Below, piece by piece: positions 55,176 through 64,000 of a stretch of DNA of 64,000 nt. This DNA comes from Methylobacter luteus IMV-B-3098. Its GTDB lineage: Bacteria; Pseudomonadota; Gammaproteobacteria; Methylococcales; Methylomonadaceae. Where the stretch lies: positions 3,880,313 to 3,944,312 of the forward strand of contig NZ_KE386569.1 of assembly GCF_000427625.1 (NCBI RefSeq), written 5' to 3'. The first letter of the stretch is position 1; each line of letters opens with the position of its first letter. The notes below the pieces were generated by a model. That model saw nothing but the letters and a program-made list of their open reading frames with translations, did no database searches and was not told where the DNA came from. The translations under genes were made by a program, and so were the position numbers.

Positions 55176-57497
55176 TTATTCCGGTAATACAATGTTCTGC
55201 AGACGCGACAAGGCGTCGTAGACACGGCTTTGGCTGCGGGCCAGTTGGCCTGTGGGATCACGCACGTCCTCCTGGGTCCGGTTGCCCAGGGCATCGAGGG
55301 TATAAGTGACGGTATTGCCCAGCTGGTCCTGAATGCCGGTCAGACGATGGGCATCGTCATAGGTATAAGCCAGATAGGCGCCATCGGGACCGGTGACTTG
55401 AGTGATCAGACCAGCCGGGTCATAGCTGTAGCTGGTGGTCTCGCTGCCGACCGTCAGGGATGTGAGGCGCTGGCGAACATCGTAGACCAGGATCGTGACC
55501 AGGCCGTTCGGATCGATCACTTCTTCCGGCTGGCTATGGGCGTTATAGCGACTGATCTCCGTGGTATGGCCCAGGGCATCGGTCACCTGCTTCAGTTGTC
55601 CCCGGCAGCCGAAGTGGCCGCCGATGCAGGCGGCGTCTTCCGGATAATAGTCATAGGTCGTGGCGTCGGATACGTCCGTGCGCGGGCCGTCTTCGACCTT
55701 GCTCAGCAGGATGCCGGCGGCCGCATAGGTGTAGGTGGTCGCCCAGCTGCGCGTCTGCAGGGTGTTCAGATCCTTGAGGCTTTTCAGCGTGACCTGGCCT
55801 TGGTCGTTATAGCTGTAGGTGGTCTCCAGGCCCGGCTCGGTGAGCTTGACCGGCAGGCGGAAGGTGGCATGCCAGTCAGTGCTGATTTTGCGTTCGCTGC
55901 TGTTAGCGGCGGGCGTGTAAGCCGCCAGATTGGCTGGACAACTGGAGCCAGGCGCCAGGCCTTCGAGCCGGACGGTTTCCAGGTTGCGGCTAGTATCGTA
56001 GGCGTAACAGCTGCGGTTGCCGTTGAAGTCGGTGCGGCTGGCGATGTTGCCATTGGCATCATAAGTGAGCGACGAAGCCGAGGCATTGCAGCCGGAACCG
56101 CCGGGCTGGTCGCTGCCGGTGGGCTTGACCACGCCCAGGACGGTGGTGAAGTGGCTTGTGCGCACCGAGCCTAAAGGATCGGTGATGAGGGTAAGGCTGC
56201 CATCCGCACTGTAAGACAGGCTGTATTTGTCGATGCCGCCGGTGGCATGTTCGGATGAAATAGCACGACCCAGGTTATCATAGTGCCAAGTGGCAAAGCG
56301 GACATTATTTTCATCGGTAATCCCCGTCAGGGCGCTAGGGAAAAGTATTTCCTCATAGTGATAGGTTTTTCGTGGATTATCGGTGAGATCAAGAGGGGTC
56401 GTGTCAGCGTAGATAACCTGGGATAAATTACCATTTGCCAGATAGGCGTAATGAATCTCGGTGGCATCGGGGAGTACGATATGATCCAGGTTAGAGTTTG
56501 CAGCGGCGGAAACATAGAAAAACCCTAAAGTCTTGCCAAAGGTATCGATGACCTGGCTGAGCCTGCCTACCCCATCGTAGCTTAGCGTTTGTCCCAAGTC
56601 ATTACGGAGCTGGATGGAGATCAGCTTGCCTGAGCTATTATAGGTTTCAATAGTGTCGTCATCTTGAATAAGGCGCCATTGGCCGTTTGCAAGTGACGCC
56701 AGCTTCAGGCTAATGTCAGCATCAGGTATCCAGACGCCGTTTTGCAAAAGGAATTGATAAGCCGCCCCCGATGCACGCTCAGCGCTTATTTTGGTTGGGG
56801 TTATATCCAGCCGGTCGGAGAACGAACTGCGCCAGAACTTGCCGACCGCACTCGTCTCTGTCGCCTTGCTGTTGTAATGACGTTGAAATACCAAAGGATA
56901 AATGCCGTCGCCCTGGTAATCTGTTTCCAGTTGAACTTTATTGCTGGTTCCACCATTGATTGGGTTTGTGCCATTGCACGTGGCTGGAGAAGGGCCTTGG
57001 TTTTTTTTGGTTGCTGCAGGAGTAGGATCATAAAAGATCACCCTCGTATCAGAAGCACTGCATCCTGCTACGCTACCTGTCACCACTAAGGTATTGGCCC
57101 CGGGTTGTAATGTGACTGAAGCTGCACCTGAGCCCAAAAAATTGATCAAAGTCGTGAAAGTTCCGCTTTGACTAAAAAAGACAGTTCCGTTTATTGTTGC
57201 CGTTACTTGCCCCACATCATTAGGGTTTGCAGTTCCAGAGCCTGTGCCGGTCACTGTAATAGTGGGGGTTAAAAATGTCGCTCCTGCGGCTGGTGAGGTA
57301 AAATTCAGGGAGCATGATTGGGCTGGCAAAGTGAAGGTGTACAAAAGCAAAATGGTAATAATGCCTAGTACATTAGCATGAGTAAAAACCTTAGAATCGC
57401 TTGCTTTTGAACTTAGCTTGCCTCTTTTCCTGACTGTTTGCTCATGCTTGAAGTCATCGTTCCAATTACTTTTCCACGCGTTGTTTAAGCCAAACAT
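55176..57497 (-). CDS. Rhs protein, first half, secreted, with Ig-like and DUF6531-type start
   Basis: The 773-residue product has an unusually long basic leader before the hydrophobic segment (VLGIITILLLYTFTLPAQS, about 43-62). A bacterial Ig-like domain follows (SPAAGATFLTPTITVTGTGS), then the DUF6531-like Rhs beginning (LETDYQGDGIYPLVFQRHYN). YD repeats run from about 260 to the end (SRLQNIVLPE). It stops in mid-shell, without the core or a toxin tip. The next gene, 12 bp on, supplies these with its own signal peptide. The two together make one Rhs-length protein in two chains. Confidence 0.88.
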   Translation of the reverse strand: MFGLNNAWKSNWNDDFKHEQTVRKRGKLSSKASDSKVFTHANVLGIITILLLYTFTLPAQSCSLNFTSPAAGATFLTPTITVTGTGSGTANPNDVGQVTATINGTVFFSQSGTFTTLINFLGSGAASVTLQPGANTLVVTGSVAGCSASDTRVIFYDPTPAATKKNQGPSPATCNGTNPINGGTSNKVQLETDYQGDGIYPLVFQRHYNSKATETSAVGKFWRSSFSDRLDITPTKISAERASGAAYQFLLQNGVWIPDADISLKLASLANGQWRLIQDDDTIETYNSSGKLISIQLRNDLGQTLSYDGVGRLSQVIDTFGKTLGFFYVSAAANSNLDHIVLPDATEIHYAYLANGNLSQVIYADTTPLDLTDNPRKTYHYEEILFPSALTGITDENNVRFATWHYDNLGRAISSEHATGGIDKYSLSYSADGSLTLITDPLGSVRTSHFTTVLGVVKPTGSDQPGGSGCNASASSLTYDANGNIASRTDFNGNRSCYAYDTSRNLETVRLEGLAPGSSCPANLAAYTPAANSSERKISTDWHATFRLPVKLTEPGLETTYSYNDQGQVTLKSLKDLNTLQTRSWATTYTYAAAGILLSKVEDGPRTDVSDATTYDYYPEDAACIGGHFGCRGQLKQVTDALGHTTEISRYNAHSQPEEVIDPNGLVTILVYDVRQRLTSLTVGSETTSYSYDPAGLITQVTGPDGAYLAYTYDDAHRLTGIQDQLGNTVTYTLDALGNRTQEDVRDPTGQLARSQSRVYDALSRLQNIVLPE

Positions 57498-58569
57498 ATT
57501 TTAACTATCCTTAAGTTTTAAAAATCGTGCGTTGTGATGGCAATAGATTATTAATAAGCGCATCAACCATCCATAAGATATCAACAGGATTCAATCCTAT
57601 TAGGCATCATCCGTTAAGGCTGCCATGCCTTTCAGTCCGGCTACTATGCTCATGAGGCATTAAGGCATTAAGCTCCAAAACCCTAACGTTCAGAATACTG
57701 CACCAAAGCATAGTGGCTTTTGGACTGTTGCCTAGGGTCTATCCTGTGAGGATTAAATAAACGGCAACATTTTTTTATTTTTTGTGACTCAATCGATGTT
57801 TTACGGCAAATTCGACGAGAACGCGGGGTATTTTTAGTCTACGATTTTTCAGTTTCGCAAAGCGGCTCTTTAAGGGGTTAATTAACCGTTGCGGCTTGGC
57901 AATGCCGCATAAACTAGCGGGTGCGAATCCCGCCCAGCGGAACCGTCTGGGTTCCGATGGATAAAACATATATGTCTATATCGGCGGGAGTCCGGTTAAT
58001 GACTCTTAACTGACATATAAAGATATGAATCAGTAGGCAGTTTTGGGTCGAACTTGTCACTTCCAATTCGAGCCAAACTCGAATTGTCGATCGTCTGCTA
58101 GAGAGCGAAAGCACCAGTTCGCCACTCTCAAAAGCGGACTCTCACAACTTATGGGCCAGCATTACCTAGGGCATCGCAATATCCAACATACGACGCGATA
58201 TACAGAATTGGCATCAGAGCGATTCATGAATTTCTGGCAGGATTGAATGGCGGCCGTCATGAGTAGACTGCTGAAAAGTTGACTTAAAATGCTAAATTGT
58301 TGAATTTTAAAGATTTGCAAAATTTCTGGGGTTTGGGCTTACACCCTAATATAACAATTTATAAGCAGATTGGTTTATGCGCTAGAGCAATGGAATTTTC
58401 AAAAGGAGAATAAGTCTGAATGGTAAAGTTATTCATAGCTACATCAGTCTCTGACTTAAGCCATATTCAAGCGGACTTTATTATCCATCTGATAATTAAA
58501 GAAGAAGTCGATAAACTGTTTAGTTTCACTTGCATTGTTTGTTTCTGGACCCAATGAGGAGAACTTGCC
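57498..58569. other. Intergenic region with an integrase relic
   Basis: No intact gene in about 1.07 kb. A tyrosine-recombinase C-terminus is recognisable at 58130-58246. A stem like a tRNA T-arm (gcgggtgcgaatcccgc, about 57917-57933) lies to its left but the rest of a tRNA cannot be folded. Otherwise I see nothing. Confidence 0.6.
58130..58246 (+). pseudogene. Tyrosine recombinase/integrase C-terminal relic
   Basis: The translation SQLMGQHYLGHRNIQHTTRY followed by TELASERFMNFWQD contains the LGHRNIQHTxRYTEL motif with the catalytic tyrosine. Only the last 35 or so residues remain. It marks an old mobile element at the edge of the Rhs locus. Confidence 0.8.
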
Positions 58570-59751
58570 ATGCCAAGAACAGACTCACCCGTATGTCCTT
58601 TTGAACACATCCAGAACCCGGCTCAAGAAGCTGAGCAAATTGCGCAAATCACGGACCTTACCGTCAAGTTGCTCGACAAGCGCTATCCCTCTCCGAATAA
58701 AATTCTCAGAGGCGTTCATCCCAAATCACATGGCTGCGTTAAAGCGCTATTTGAAATAAATCCCGATATAGACCCCGATTACCAAGTAGGGCTTTTTAAC
58801 TCGCCCGGAAAAAAATTTGATGCATTTATTCGTTTTTCCAATGCAGCGGTTCTGGTGGGAGCCGACATAGACAAAGAGGGAAATCATGGCAGCCGGGGGA
58901 TGGCCATTAAGGTGATGGACGTTGGCGGTGAAGTTTTGGTCGATGACAACGGCGCGCATAATCAAGACTTTCTTATGATTAACCAGCCTATGTTTGCGTT
59001 TGCAAACACTGAGGATTATCTAAGGCTGACTAAAATAATTTTTGCCAACAATGATGTTCCTGACGCATTTTTTGCCCCTTTAAAGCTGCAGTCCCCCGAT
59101 CTTACTGAGGAAGAGAAGCAGCGTATCGTTGAATATATCAGAGCTGAAAATCTTTCAGAGGATGACATAAAACGGATAGGGGATTCTTTTAAAATCGCCA
59201 AACTGATTAAGTCTACGCCAATCGCAAACCCTTTAGAGGTTCAATATTTCAGTGCCGCTCCTTTTTTGTTTGGGCCGGATCGGGTCATGAAATTTTCCGC
59301 CAAGCCCTCTGCTGAAATTGTCTCGCCTCAAATTCCTGAGAACCCGTCAGACAATTATTTGCGTGAAGTGCTGAAGGAAACTATGAGCAAAAATGAAGCT
59401 GTCAATTTCGATTTTATGCTTCAGGTGCGCAAGGATATCGATGATGATATGGGCATTGAAAATGCTTCAACCTCCTGGGATGAGGACCAGTATCCCTTTA
59501 TCAAGGTCGCAAAAATTACCATTTCTGCTCCGCAATTGGAAATCGATTCCGAGGAAAGCGAAGCGCATTGTGAAAAGCTGGCATTTAATCCCTGGCACTC
59601 ACTGACTGAGCACCAGCCCATAGGCAGCATCAATCGGCTTCGTAAATCTGTGTATGAGGCTTCGGCAGAACATCGCCATGAAAAGCAGCAATTACCGTTT
59701 TTTTTGCTATGGCTGGAGAAACTGTTCAAATTTCTATTTGGCTCAAGATAA
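58570..59751 (+). CDS. Catalase-like haem protein
   Basis: The 393 residues follow the catalase fold but in a shortened version. RGVHPKSHGCVKALFEI has the His near the haem, FDAFIRFSNAAVL and NHGSRGMAIKVMDV follow, and LEVQYFSAAPFLFGPDRVMKF is the proximal region. FNPWHSLTEHQPIGSINRLR is typical of catalase-related peroxidases. No signal peptide is seen; the C-terminus ends in a hydrophobic patch (FFLLWLEKLFKFLF) that could bind membrane. Such proteins are often found next to lipoxygenase or di-haem cytochrome genes, as here. Ribosome site gagga is present. Confidence 0.85.
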   Translation: MPRTDSPVCPFEHIQNPAQEAEQIAQITDLTVKLLDKRYPSPNKILRGVHPKSHGCVKALFEINPDIDPDYQVGLFNSPGKKFDAFIRFSNAAVLVGADIDKEGNHGSRGMAIKVMDVGGEVLVDDNGAHNQDFLMINQPMFAFANTEDYLRLTKIIFANNDVPDAFFAPLKLQSPDLTEEEKQRIVEYIRAENLSEDDIKRIGDSFKIAKLIKSTPIANPLEVQYFSAAPFLFGPDRVMKFSAKPSAEIVSPQIPENPSDNYLREVLKETMSKNEAVNFDFMLQVRKDIDDDMGIENASTSWDEDQYPFIKVAKITISAPQLEIDSEESEAHCEKLAFNPWHSLTEHQPIGSINRLRKSVYEASAEHRHEKQQLPFFLLWLEKLFKFLFGSR

Positions 59752-60009
59752 GCCGTCCAGCGCAGAGTCGCTATTTTCGCTAAGAACCTGTTTTTGAGCC
59801 GGCATCGGTAAAAGGAGCGACAATTATAGTCAACTGACTCTGAGACATAGAGTTGAAATCGGTTAATCATCCATGATCAACCAGCGTATTACCAAGTTTC
59901 CAGTAAAGTCACTGAAGACGCTCTAATCGTTCTATTTCGGACGGCTATATGTTCAAAATCATGTTTTTCAGGACCCACGTTTAATTACAGACATAATCAG
60001 GAGTTTTAT

Positions 60010-61833
60010 ATGCCATTTGATCATCGATTTATAACGCTATTAATTCCTGTTTTGCTCGCCGCCATGACAAGTTGTGATGACTCTCAACCTCTTAAGAAGA
60101 GTGGCGCTGTGGCTCGACCCAATAATAATGTTACGGCGGCCGAGGTTCTTTTTCTGGACCAGGGCTGGACTGACGAGGATAGGCAAACTTTCTACTACTT
60201 ATCGCAAGGCTCTGAACTGCTGCCCTATCATTGGTTTCTTGCCTTGGAACAAAGTGACAGCGATGAATTGTTTCGTGCCGATCAACATATGAAGAAACTG
60301 GGGTATATTCCCCAGCAGTCCGATAAAAACCTGAACCCCGATGGCTTGCCCATCGGCTTTGTCAAAAACGAGGATCCGGTCAAGGTTTCATACAATATCA
60401 AAAAGGAATTTTTGGGGCGAACCTATGATAAAGAGGAATACCCTGCTACCAATATCTGGCTCGGGATGACTTGTTCCAGTTGTCATACTTCAGAAATCAA
60501 CTATAAAGGCAGCCTCATTCGCATCGATGGGGGCTCTTCAAACGCGGACCATGAAGGCTTTCTGACGCAGCTGGTAAAATCCCTGCAGGCCACCACCTCA
60601 AACCCGGATAAAATGTCCCGCTTCGCGCACAGGGTGCTCGACCCCAACTGGAATCAAGGCGAGCAGGAGGCGCTTAAAGACCGGGTGATGGCTTATACCG
60701 AGGTGCTAGACAAGCAACTGCTTAAACTGAACAAAGGCAACGTACCTTATGGTCACGGCAGGCTGGATGCGTTCGGTGCAATTTTAAACCGAATTTGCGC
60801 GACAGCTTTGGACATGCCTGAAAATCAACGGCCTGCTGACGCGCCGGTCAGTTACCCGTTTCTATGGACCAGTCCGCAGCTGGACTGGGTCCAATACAAT
60901 AGTTCCGCAGGCAATCCTATTAATCGAAATGTCGGCGAAGTCATGGGCATCTACTCCCACCTCAAGCTGACAGGGACGGCAGCCACCGGACAATTTACGT
61001 CAACTGTCAACCTGCAGAATCTCGATCGTCTGGAAGCCTATATTGAAAAGCTGAAAGCACCAGCCTGGCCCGCTGAACAATTAGGAAAAATTGATCCGGC
61101 TAAAGTCGCCCTAGGCAAGCAACTGTATGCTCAGAATTGCGTAAAGTGTCACCATATACGCGATACGGCCGGTAACTTCCCGATGATAAAAGATGTAGCC
61201 GGCAAGCAATTTGTCGCCACGGTATCCGACACGCCATTAAACGAAATCCGTACCGATCCGCAGATGGTACAGAATTTTCTTGGCCATAAAGCCAAACCGG
61301 GCATACTGAGAGAATTTCTGGAGCCTAAAGAAATACAGGCTCAGGAAGAAGTACCGAGAGCATTACTGCTGAGAGCGGCCGTCAAGGAAATCATCAAACA
61401 CAAACTGACTGAAGCGGGTCTTCAGGGAAAAGAATTGGACGAAGCGGTATTGCGGTTGAACAGATCCCGCACGGATCCTTTCGTAAATCCACCTGTATCA
61501 CTGATGTCAACTTACAAAGCCAGACCGCTTAACGGCATCTGGGCGACGGCCCCGTTCTTACATAATGGCTCAGTGCCTAATCTGTACCAACTCCTGCTGC
61601 CTGAAGATCAACGGATGAAAACATTCCTTGTCGGCAGCAATGAATTCGACCCCAGGCAGGTAGGTTTTCGAACTGATAAAGGAGTTAAATTCGATACGGC
61701 TCTGAAAGGTAATCTAAACACGGGCCATAGTGGCCCTGGCTTTACCCAGACCAGAAAGGAAGATGGCACTTACCGGGACTATACCGATCAAGAACGCTGG
61801 GCGTTGATCGAATATATGAAAACCCTGCTGTAA
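60010..61833 (+). CDS. Di-haem cytochrome c lipoprotein (cytochrome-peroxidase/RoxA-like)
   Basis: The 607-residue protein has a lipoprotein signal (LLAAMTSC, Cys22) and two c-type haem sites: CSSCH (155-159) and CVKCH (377-381). The second domain carries NGIWATAPFLHNGSVPNLYQ, the signature of di-haem cytochrome c peroxidases and RoxA-type oxygenases. It is longer than typical peroxidases (about 330 aa), like RoxA. It follows the catalase-like gene, and an aggag ribosome site is present. A shared role in handling peroxides or lipid peroxides is inferred. Confidence 0.9.
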   Translation: MPFDHRFITLLIPVLLAAMTSCDDSQPLKKSGAVARPNNNVTAAEVLFLDQGWTDEDRQTFYYLSQGSELLPYHWFLALEQSDSDELFRADQHMKKLGYIPQQSDKNLNPDGLPIGFVKNEDPVKVSYNIKKEFLGRTYDKEEYPATNIWLGMTCSSCHTSEINYKGSLIRIDGGSSNADHEGFLTQLVKSLQATTSNPDKMSRFAHRVLDPNWNQGEQEALKDRVMAYTEVLDKQLLKLNKGNVPYGHGRLDAFGAILNRICATALDMPENQRPADAPVSYPFLWTSPQLDWVQYNSSAGNPINRNVGEVMGIYSHLKLTGTAATGQFTSTVNLQNLDRLEAYIEKLKAPAWPAEQLGKIDPAKVALGKQLYAQNCVKCHHIRDTAGNFPMIKDVAGKQFVATVSDTPLNEIRTDPQMVQNFLGHKAKPGILREFLEPKEIQAQEEVPRALLLRAAVKEIIKHKLTEAGLQGKELDEAVLRLNRSRTDPFVNPPVSLMSTYKARPLNGIWATAPFLHNGSVPNLYQLLLPEDQRMKTFLVGSNEFDPRQVGFRTDKGVKFDTALKGNLNTGHSGPGFTQTRKEDGTYRDYTDQERWALIEYMKTLL

Positions 61834-61981
61834 CCGGAGCGGCGGCAGGGCGATAGTGAATCTTGGCCTGCGGCTCGGCGCGGCAGAGTAGGTCAGGCGG
61901 GCCAGCCGTATCTGATCGTATGGCTGGCCGTGAAAGCACACATTCTGAAGGGTTCATCCAAACCAAGGGCAGGGGAATACC

Positions 61982-63334
61982 ATGGCAAGCAAGAAACCGA
62001 CCTGTTTTGTCATTCAAGGCTACGGCAAAAAAACCGACTACACCGATGGCCGCGTACTGGATCTGGATGCCTCCTATGAAATCATCAAGGAAGCGGTTGA
62101 ATCGGCGGGTGCGGAATGCGTGCGCGCCGATGAAATCGTCCATTCCGGTACCATTGATGTGCCGATGTACGAGCGCTTATTGAATGCCGATCTGGTGATT
62201 GCCGACTTGTCCACCTATAACGTAAATGCGGCGTTTGAGTTGGGCGTTCGTTATGTCTTAAAGCCTTACAGCACGATCGTGCTGGCCGAAGAGCAATTTA
62301 AAAATCCCTTCGATCTGGGGCATGTCGTAATTCGCCGTTACAAGCATCTGGGCGAGGAAGTTGGTTTCCAGGAGGCCAAACGCGTGATAAAGGAATTGAA
62401 AACCGCGATCCAAACGCTTTTGAATGCGCCCGCCATCGACAGCCCCGTCTACACGTATCTGCCTCAATTGCAGCCGCCTCTGGTTCAGAAGGCGGCGGTT
62501 GCCGCTGCGGTACCAACGTCTGCGGCGACTGGTCCGGCTGTATCGGCCGAGGTATCCGGCCTCGTGGGGGATGATAATCCCAGCGCCAAGCTCATGCTGG
62601 ATGCCGCATTGGAAAAAATCAATGCCAGCGATTTCATGGCGGCGCGCGCCCTCTTGGAGGAGGTCAGAAAGCTCCGGCCGAAAGATTCTTTCATCCTGCA
62701 GCAGTTGGCGTTGTCAATGTATAAGAGCGAACACCCTTCCGTACTTGAAGCACTGAAAAATGCCGTGCTCATACTGCATGAGCTGAAGCCTGAAACCTCC
62801 AATGATCCGGAAACCATGGGCTTGTGGGGAGCAATTCATAAACGCATATGGGAGGAATGCGGCGATTCGCAAAGTTTAGATGAAAGCATCGCCGCTTACG
62901 AACGAGGCTTCTATTTAAAACAGGATCATTACAACGGTATCAATCTGGCCTATCTGTTGAATTTGCGGTCCGTGGAAGCGCTAAAAACCGGAAACAAAGA
63001 CGAGGCTATCGCGGATTTCGTCATTGCCAACAGAGTCCGCCGGGAGGTCATCCGTTTCGCTACACCGTTAGTCGAGCGCCTGAAGAGAGAGGAGAGCGCA
63101 ACCCCTTCAGATGAAAATAGGAAAAACGAGGTGGAAATCAATCGCTACTGGGTGGTGGCATCGCTATGGGAAGCGGCAATCGGACTGGATGACGATAACG
63201 CGACGTCAACGTGGGAGGCGGAAGCCAAAGCCATGAACGTAGGCGAGTGGAGGCAAAAAACCCGTGAAGACCAGGGAGCAAGGCTGCGAGAGTTGCTTAC
63301 GACATACAAAGCGCTCGCCGGCAAGCAAAGCTGA
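61982..63334 (+). CDS. Deoxyribosyltransferase/TIR-like domain plus TRAFs-binding (DUF4071-like) helical protein
   Basis: The 450 residues begin with a Rossmann-like domain (about 1-130) with features of nucleoside deoxyribosyltransferase and TIR-like enzymes: PTCFVIQGYGKKTDYTDGRV, LLNADLVIADLSTYNVNAAF, and Glu in FELGVRY as the possible catalytic acid. A low-complexity alanine/proline linker follows, then a TPR-like helical region (about 200-440; ALLEEVRKLRPKDSFILQQL) like the TRAFs-binding domain. A good ribosome site (aggggaat) precedes it. It lies between the redox genes and a WD40 gene. Such proteins occur with kinase signalling genes; substrate unknown. Confidence 0.75.
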   Translation: MASKKPTCFVIQGYGKKTDYTDGRVLDLDASYEIIKEAVESAGAECVRADEIVHSGTIDVPMYERLLNADLVIADLSTYNVNAAFELGVRYVLKPYSTIVLAEEQFKNPFDLGHVVIRRYKHLGEEVGFQEAKRVIKELKTAIQTLLNAPAIDSPVYTYLPQLQPPLVQKAAVAAAVPTSAATGPAVSAEVSGLVGDDNPSAKLMLDAALEKINASDFMAARALLEEVRKLRPKDSFILQQLALSMYKSEHPSVLEALKNAVLILHELKPETSNDPETMGLWGAIHKRIWEECGDSQSLDESIAAYERGFYLKQDHYNGINLAYLLNLRSVEALKTGNKDEAIADFVIANRVRREVIRFATPLVERLKREESATPSDENRKNEVEINRYWVVASLWEAAIGLDDDNATSTWEAEAKAMNVGEWRQKTREDQGARLRELLTTYKALAGKQS

Positions 63335-63467
63335 ATCCAGCGGGCGCCAGATCAAGTTCTACTTCAAGGGCAAGCGGACTTGGCAGATTTCATAACGAGT
63401 AAGTTTAAATAATTAAATGAAGAAGAGCGTCATTATCAATATCGCCGGACAATAAAAATTGAAATTT

Positions 63468-64000
63468 TTAGCGCGTTTTTACGTCCAGTGCTGGGGTTAA
63501 CGGCCGATTAGAAACGGTCGGCGAGCGTAACAGCGGATGGCCGGGGAACTCCTGTTTCATCTGGTCACGATGGCCAGCGGCGATTTGTTGCTGGATGTAT
63601 TCCGGAACGGTTAGTTTTGAAAACGGCGAGACGGTGCGTGTCCAGGGATCGGATAGAAACCAATGGATGAAGGATTCCGCCGTGGGCTCACCCAAAGGCG
63701 CATCTGCTGTTTGCCGACGCAGCCTGTCTAGTTGCACTTTTTGATCTTTCAGTGTTTCAACTGCGCCGAGTTCATTGAGCCTGTTACCGGCTATCGTCTC
63801 CGCCAGCGGCGCCAGCAGATGTTGATTATCCGAAATCATCGGCGGTACTTCCCACAGCCGCGCGGTTTTATCCGCCGAGGCGGTCACTACCTGTCTGCCG
63901 TCGGGACTGAACCGGGCCGACAAGACTCGGCCTCGGTGCATCATCGTTACTCCCAAAGGCTTGCCGGTCCGGGCATCCCATAACCGCACAGTACCGTCTT
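63468..64000 (-). CDS. WD40-repeat protein, C-terminal part (runs off the right edge)
   Basis: The minus strand is open from the right edge and ends at 63468. It begins with the end of WD40 blades (DGTVRLWDARTGKPLGV, then VLSARFSPDGRQVVTASADK, TARLWEVP). A helical tail of about 120 residues follows (HLLAPLAETIAGNRLNEL, PTAESFIHWFLSDPWTRTVS). In bacteria such repeats are often joined to Ser/Thr kinases or P-loop NTPases, but the N-terminus is not visible. It converges with the TRAFs-binding-like gene. Confidence 0.85.
   Translation of the reverse strand, partial: DGTVRLWDARTGKPLGVTMMHRGRVLSARFSPDGRQVVTASADKTARLWEVPPMISDNQHLLAPLAETIAGNRLNELGAVETLKDQKVQLDRLRRQTADAPLGEPTAESFIHWFLSDPWTRTVSPFSKLTVPEYIQQQIAAGHRDQMKQEFPGHPLLRSPTVSNRPLTPALDVKTR

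Noticed and set aside
57880-57945. tRNA-like T-arm beside the integrase relic
   Set aside because: gcgggtgcgaatcccgc forms a T-stem and 7-base loop, but the loop lacks TTC and no acceptor or anticodon arms pair properly; not called as a tRNA or att site.

Overview
The window reads as a gammaproteobacterial chromosome of medium GC. The nitrite/cyanate cluster, copper-redox operon, type VI secretion (T6SS) genes, RAYT/REP elements and many insertion-sequence relics would fit a Methylococcales-like (methanotroph) genome. That is inference: no methane-oxidation, rRNA or tRNA gene lies here. The window is accessory-rich, with islands of secreted-toxin genes separated by redox and transport operons and by IS debris.

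Layout. 1-9.3 kb: a T6SS/Rhs island. It holds the start of a Ser/Thr kinase and a TssB-TssC sheath fusion on the minus strand, then VgrG, a helper-like protein, PAAR, a decayed lipoprotein hydrolase, a 5'-truncated Rhs with a zincin-like tip and a secreted immunity candidate, then a REP-associated transposase (RAYT) between two REP units. 9.3-15.4 kb: an IS3 relic, a 1160-aa PAS-GGDEF-EAL protein, an IS630 relic and an intact IS3-family element. 15.5-22 kb: small secreted proteins, a Ca2+/cation antiporter, DUF502, GNAT, HAD phosphatase and an unknown. 22-26.3 kb: a structured leader with a possible sigma-54 promoter, then formate/nitrite channel, cyanase and a PP2C-kinase fusion. 26.8-31.3 kb: an AIM24 protein, an ApaH-like protein that has lost its metal ligands, and a Kef-type antiporter. 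31.7-33.6 kb: a membrane protein translationally coupled to a P-loop ATPase, a candidate two-gene defence system. 34.4-41.2 kb: a copper/haem operon (multicopper oxidase, cysteine-free SCO, unknown secreted protein, canonical SCO, cytochrome c fused to a periplasmic binding protein). 41.5-46.5 kb: TVP38-FAD oxidoreductase, phosphate transporter, DUF547, ECF sigma and anti-sigma. 47.2-50.4 kb: a LuxR-type regulator, IS relics, a predicted HExxH protein and a secreted SLOG-like protein. 50.7-57.5 kb: a second Rhs locus, minus strand, built as two co-translated secreted halves with an HNH-like tip, a displaced alternative tip and several immunity candidates. 57.5-64 kb: an integrase relic, a catalase-like protein, a di-haem cytochrome c, a TIR/deoxyribosyltransferase-like TRAFs-binding protein and the end of a WD40 gene.

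The most distinctive points are the split Rhs architecture with a spare tip cassette, the membrane protein-ATPase pair, the ApaH pseudoenzyme, and the copper/haem operon with its unusual cytochrome-binding protein fusion. All functions are assigned by reading motifs by eye; no database search was possible.
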